Of a DNA stretch of 8,593 bases, positions 5,621 through 8,593 are shown piece by piece. A program made the position numbers and the translations under genes. Source of the stretch: Cellvibrionales bacterium (GTDB taxonomy: Bacteria; Pseudomonadota; Gammaproteobacteria; Pseudomonadales; UBA7434); assembly GCA_018668095.1 (NCBI GenBank), contig JABIQF010000052.1:1-8593 (forward strand), in the 5' to 3' direction. Position 1 is the stretch's first letter. Each line of letters opens with the position of its first letter. A model generated the notes under the pieces. It saw nothing but the letters and a program-made list of their open reading frames with translations. It had not been told where the DNA came from and ran no database searches.

Positions 5621-8059
5621 TCAGTGCGTTTTAACGCGACCGTCCTGATGATTATCGCTACCGCTCTCCCCTTGAACATTTGCTGCAGTAGCTGCGGACT
5701 GATTAAAGTCTTCATCACTTAATGGATCTGGCATCCTCTCCAGCGCAATTTCTAGCACTTCATCCAACCATTTCACCGGCTTAATGGTGAGGGCCGCTTT
5801 AATGTTTTCAGGGATTTCTTTCAGATCACGCTCATTCTCATCAGGAATAACTACCGTCTTAATACCACCACGATGTGCAGCAAGCAGTTTTTCTTTCAAT
5901 CCACCAATAGGCAGCACCTGACCACGTAAAGTAATTTCACCCGTCATGGCAACATCTGAACGAACCGGAATTTGCGTTAACGATGACACTAATGCTGTGC
6001 ACATACCAACACCAGCACTAGGACCATCTTTAGGCGTCGCACCTTCAGGTACGTGGAAATGACAATCCACTTTTTCATGAAAATCTGAAGCGATGCCAAG
6101 CACTTGAGCCCGCGAACGAACAACGGTAGTTGCTGCAAGAATAGACTCTTGCATTACATCACCTAATGAACCCGTTTTGACTTGACGTCCCTTACCCGGA
6201 ACTGTCGCCACTTCAATGGTTAGCAACTCACCACCGACTGAAGTCCAAGCTAAACCTGTTACCTGACCTATACGATTCTTTTCATCGGCCTGGCCGTATT
6301 TGAATTTCTCTACGCCACTATACACTTCTAAGTTATCTTCATTAATAACAACCGGCGCACTGACTTCATTAGCCGTAATTGCCTTCACGACTTTACGAAT
6401 AACTTTTGCAATCTGTCGATCTAATGAACGCACACCCGCTTCGCGCGTGTAATGACGAATCAACGAAACCAATGCAGCATTTTCTACCTGTAATTCACCG
6501 GCTTTCACGCCATTATCTTTAAGCTGCTTAGGCAACAAATAACGCTCAGCAATATTGAGCTTTTCATCTTCGGTATAACCAGGAATACGAATAACTTCCA
6601 TACGATCGAGTAACGGCGCAGGAATATTCATAGAGTTTGATGTACAGACAAACATAATATCTGACAAATCATAATCCACTTCTAGATAATGATCATTGAA
6701 TGTATGATTTTGCTCTGGATCTAACACTTCTAATAGAGCGGACGCAGGATCACCACGATTATCCATGCCCATTTTATCAATTTCATCTAATAGAAATAAT
6801 GGGTTTTTAACGCCAGTCTTAGATAGCTTTTGAATAATTTTACCCGGCATTGAACCAATATAGGTACGACGATGACCGCGAATTTCTGACTCATCACGCA
6901 CACCACCAAGCGCCATACGAACAAATTTTCGGTTAGTTGCACGCGCTAACGATTCACCTAAAGAGGTTTTACCTACACCCGGCGGACCAACCAAACACAG
7001 CACTGGACCTTTTAATTTTTTAACACGTTTTTGAACTGCAAGATATTCAACAATACGATCTTTAACTTCTTCAAGCCCAAAATGATCTTCGTTGAGAATT
7101 TTTTCTGCGCGAATCAAATCATGACGAATTTTACTGCGCTTTTTCCATGGCACACCAACCAAGCAATCAATATAACTTCTTACTACGGATGCTTCAGCCG
7201 ACATAGGCGACATCATTTTCAGCTTTGATAGTTCTGCATTGACCTTTTTCTCGGCCTCTTCAGTCATACCCGCTTCATTCACTTTATTTTGTAACTCATC
7301 AAACTCGTTAGGAACTTCTTCCATATCACCGAGTTCTTTTTGAATCGCTTTCATCTGCTCATTGAGATAGTACTCGCGCTGAGACTTCTCCATCTGCTTT
7401 TTAACGCGTCCACGTATTTTCTTCTCGACGCCATGAAGATCAATCTCTTCATCCATAAAGCCCATCAATAATTCAGCGCGCTCAGCTACCTCATTAGATT
7501 CAAGAATTTCTTGCTTCTGGCTAACCTCTAACGCTAAGTGAGTAGCAATGGTGTCGACAAAGCGAGCCACAGACTCAATTCCTGATAGTGATGACAAGAC
7601 TTCAGCTGGCACTTTTTTGCTAACTTTAACGTATTGCTCAAACTGGGAATTAAGAACAGCTATTAACTCTGCCCCAGACTTTTCATCATCAGGGTGATCT
7701 TCGACCAATTCAACTTCAGCATCAATAAAGGCAAAATCTTCATCTTCATCAAGGCTTTCAACTTCCTGCATCGATAAAATTGTTGCTCTACTGCCGCCTT
7801 CTACCAGTACTTTTACAGTCCCATCGGGGAGCTTAAGCATTTGCAAAATGGTCGACACAGTACCAACGTTATAAAGTCCTTCGATTGAAGGATCATCGAC
7901 TTCAGCTTCCATTTGAGAAACTAACAGTATTTGTTTGTCATCAGCCATAGCCGCATCAAGGGCTCTAATCGATTTTTCACGGCCAACAAAAAGTGGGACA
8001 ACCATTTGCGGATAAACGACGACATCACGTAATGGCAAAAGCGGAAGTTTTAAGGTCAT
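5621..8059 (-). CDS. lon: Lon, ATP-dependent serine protease (endopeptidase La)
   Basis: Cytosolic hexameric AAA+ protease that degrades misfolded proteins and selected regulators. The protein is 812 residues (Escherichia coli Lon is 784). In order: the N-terminal substrate-binding domain from LPLLPLRDVVVYP to about residue 200; a charged coiled-coil segment at about 205-285 (QREYYLNEQMKAIQKELG); the AAA+ module with Walker A GPPGVGKT at 358-365, Walker B LFLLDEID at 421-428 and a sensor-2 arginine near R544; and the protease domain with catalytic Ser681 in PKDGPSAG and Lys724 in GGLKEKLLAAHRGG, the expected 43 residues apart. All catalytic residues are intact. The last 30 or so residues form a polar, acidic, probably disordered tail that is longer than in enterobacteria. 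The ATG has a good Shine-Dalgarno, GAGGT five to six bases upstream. The gene sits between clpX and hupB, each about 240 bp away, and probably has its own heat-shock promoter. Confidence 0.98.
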   Translation of the reverse strand: MTLKLPLLPLRDVVVYPQMVVPLFVGREKSIRALDAAMADDKQILLVSQMEAEVDDPSIEGLYNVGTVSTILQMLKLPDGTVKVLVEGGSRATILSMQEVESLDEDEDFAFIDAEVELVEDHPDDEKSGAELIAVLNSQFEQYVKVSKKVPAEVLSSLSGIESVARFVDTIATHLALEVSQKQEILESNEVAERAELLMGFMDEEIDLHGVEKKIRGRVKKQMEKSQREYYLNEQMKAIQKELGDMEEVPNEFDELQNKVNEAGMTEEAEKKVNAELSKLKMMSPMSAEASVVRSYIDCLVGVPWKKRSKIRHDLIRAEKILNEDHFGLEEVKDRIVEYLAVQKRVKKLKGPVLCLVGPPGVGKTSLGESLARATNRKFVRMALGGVRDESEIRGHRRTYIGSMPGKIIQKLSKTGVKNPLFLLDEIDKMGMDNRGDPASALLEVLDPEQNHTFNDHYLEVDYDLSDIMFVCTSNSMNIPAPLLDRMEVIRIPGYTEDEKLNIAERYLLPKQLKDNGVKAGELQVENAALVSLIRHYTREAGVRSLDRQIAKVIRKVVKAITANEVSAPVVINEDNLEVYSGVEKFKYGQADEKNRIGQVTGLAWTSVGGELLTIEVATVPGKGRQVKTGSLGDVMQESILAATTVVRSRAQVLGIASDFHEKVDCHFHVPEGATPKDGPSAGVGMCTALVSSLTQIPVRSDVAMTGEITLRGQVLPIGGLKEKLLAAHRGGIKTVVIPDENERDLKEIPENIKAALTIKPVKWLDEVLEIALERMPDPLSDEDFNQSAATAANVQGESGSDNHQDGRVKTH

Positions 8060-8224
8060 TGTATACCTCTAAGAATAACGGACAGACGGTGTAAGCTTTC
8101 AAGCTTGCGAGTTAAAACCCTACAATCTTAAAGTGCTGCTACAAACACTGCCTGTTCAGATTGAGCTAGGCTTCGATGACTCACAATAAGAACAAAGAAG
8201 CATAACAATTCATACACTATTGAT

Positions 8225-8252
8225 ATATGGAGACACAAATCCAGTTTACAAC
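8225..8252 (-). promoter_or_regulatory. Candidate sigma-32 (heat-shock) promoter of lon
   Basis: On the minus strand GTTGTAA (8252-8246) is followed after 13 bases by CTCCATAT (8232-8225). The sigma-32 consensus is CTTGAAA, about 13-15 bases, then CCCCATNT, so the -35 matches at 5 of 7 positions and the -10 at 6 of its 7 specified positions. In Escherichia coli lon is a sigma-32 gene with a promoter of the same form in the clpX-lon gap. A vegetative promoter could overlap (TTGTAA, 18 bases, TATATC). The leader to the lon start would be about 160 bases. Assignment is by motif only. Confidence 0.5.
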
Positions 8253-8292
8253 CCCCCATACGGCTTTTGAATAAGCCGCGAACAATGGGAGG
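8252..8292 (-). terminator. Compound hairpin just behind clpX (possible 3'-end or terminator structure without a U-run)
   Basis: Read on the minus strand, the outer arm CCTCCCAT (8292-8285) pairs with ATGGGGGG (8259-8252) over 8 bp with a single U-G wobble. Inside it, CGGCTT (8278-8273) pairs with AAGCCG (8266-8261) over a 6-base loop. The wobble is allowed only in minus-strand RNA (it would be C-A on the plus strand), so the structure fits the clpX transcript. It begins 3 bases after the clpX stop. No U-run follows, so it is not a classical intrinsic terminator. It may protect the 3' end of the mRNA or assist termination. Confidence 0.5.
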
Positions 8293-8295
8293 ATA

Positions 8296-8593
8296 TTAGG
8301 ACTCGTCTGAAGCAGTTTTGGCGGTATCTTGATAAACAATCAAAGGTTCCGAATCGCCTGTTATTACTGAGCTATCTATAACGACTTTGGAAACGCCTAC
8401 CTGAGAAGGTATTTTGTACATGGTGTCTAACAATACTGACTCGAGTATTGAGCGAAGACCACGAGCACCGGTTTTACGTACCATGGCGCGTGTCGCGATT
8501 GAACGCAAAGCGTCTTCGCGAAAATCAATGTCAACACCTTCCATTTCAAATAATTTCGCGTTCTGGCGAGTCAACGAATTTTTCGGCTCTGTC
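8296..8593 (-). CDS. clpX: ClpX, ATP-dependent Clp protease ATP-binding subunit (partial, C-terminal end only)
   Basis: This is the last 98 residues of the AAA+ unfoldase that recognises substrates and threads them into the ClpP peptidase in the cytosol. The reading frame is open to the window edge, so the gene enters from beyond 8593 and its Walker, sensor and zinc-binding parts are not visible. What is seen is the C-terminal small AAA+ subdomain: the run TEPKNSLTRQ, then LFEMEGVDIDF, then ARKTGARGLRSI-like sequence (VRKTGARGLRSILE) carrying the sensor-2 arginine region, then LLDTMYKIPS and KVVIDSSVI. All match ClpX of Escherichia coli closely. An apparent TTG start at 8574 is only an internal leucine codon. 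The TAA stop is at 8296-8298 and is followed 3 bases later by a large hairpin. The tail after the conserved core (about 18 residues) is variable in the family. Identity is very secure. Confidence 0.97.
   Translation of the reverse strand, partial: TEPKNSLTRQNAKLFEMEGVDIDFREDALRSIATRAMVRKTGARGLRSILESVLLDTMYKIPSQVGVSKVVIDSSVITGDSEPLIVYQDTAKTASDES

Noticed and set aside
7031..7228. Plus-strand frame of 65 codons
   Set aside because: Antisense to the lon AAA+ region; no recognisable domain or start signal.
8093..8106. Two AAGCTT palindromes with CTTGAAA on the minus strand, as a second sigma-32 promoter of lon
   Set aside because: The -35-like CTTGAAA is perfect, but the matching -10 (TCCGTTAT) is poor and would leave a leader of only about 8 bases holding the Shine-Dalgarno at its very end.
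8296..8574. Separate 92-residue small protein starting at TTG 8574
   Set aside because: The frame is open upstream to the window edge and the sequence is continuous ClpX, so the TTG is an internal leucine.
1..8593. Mobile element, CRISPR array, tRNA or rRNA, prophage or defence island
   Set aside because: No transposase, integrase, repeat-spacer array or RNA gene pattern was seen; the gene order is conserved core chromosome.

Overview
The window is a stretch of gammaproteobacterial chromosome with every recognisable gene on the minus strand. Reading in the direction of transcription (high to low coordinates), it holds the 3' end of clpX, then lon, hupB, ppiD, a phosphoglycerate dehydrogenase-type gene (serA), a DUF1285 gene and an HDOD-domain gene. 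The clpX-lon-hupB-ppiD order is the conserved gammaproteobacterial protein-quality-control block. HU and Lon resemble their Escherichia/Pseudomonas counterparts closely. The composition is fairly AT-rich, and the type of serA and the DUF1285 neighbour suggest a marine or environmental gammaproteobacterium of the Pseudomonadales/Cellvibrionales kind. The genus cannot be fixed from this sequence.

Layout: 8296-8593 is the C-terminal part of ClpX, the AAA+ unfoldase of ClpXP. It is followed by a 236-bp gap with a compound hairpin and a heat-shock (sigma-32) promoter candidate for lon. 5621-8059 is a complete Lon protease. 5371-5620 is a 250-bp gap with a hairpin behind lon, a hupB promoter candidate and a hairpin in the presumed hupB leader. 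5098-5370 is HU-beta. 4955-5097 carries a strong intrinsic terminator whose T-run ends only 7 bases before the first plausible ppiD start codon. 3059-4954 is PpiD, the membrane-anchored periplasmic chaperone, closed by a textbook terminator at 3004-3039. 1745-2911 is a SerA-type dehydrogenase, for which a GTG start with a good Shine-Dalgarno fits better than the longer upstream ATG. 1077-1640 is a DUF1285 protein and 63-956 an HDOD protein. Positions 1-62 show only a T-run and a possible cut-off plus-strand terminator.

Functionally, clpX, lon and ppiD belong to protein quality control in the cytosol and at the periplasmic face of the inner membrane. HU is a nucleoid protein and a known Lon substrate in Escherichia coli. 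serA is the entry step of serine synthesis. The last two genes have no assigned pathway.

Nothing in the window is a mobile element, CRISPR array, RNA gene or obviously new multi-gene system. What deserves a second look is mainly in the control regions (terminator against the ppiD start, promoter overlapping a terminator, heat-shock promoter of lon, structured leaders), in start-codon choice, and in two sequence deviations: the glutamate-less active-site segment of the dehydrogenase and the degenerate HD motif of the HDOD protein.
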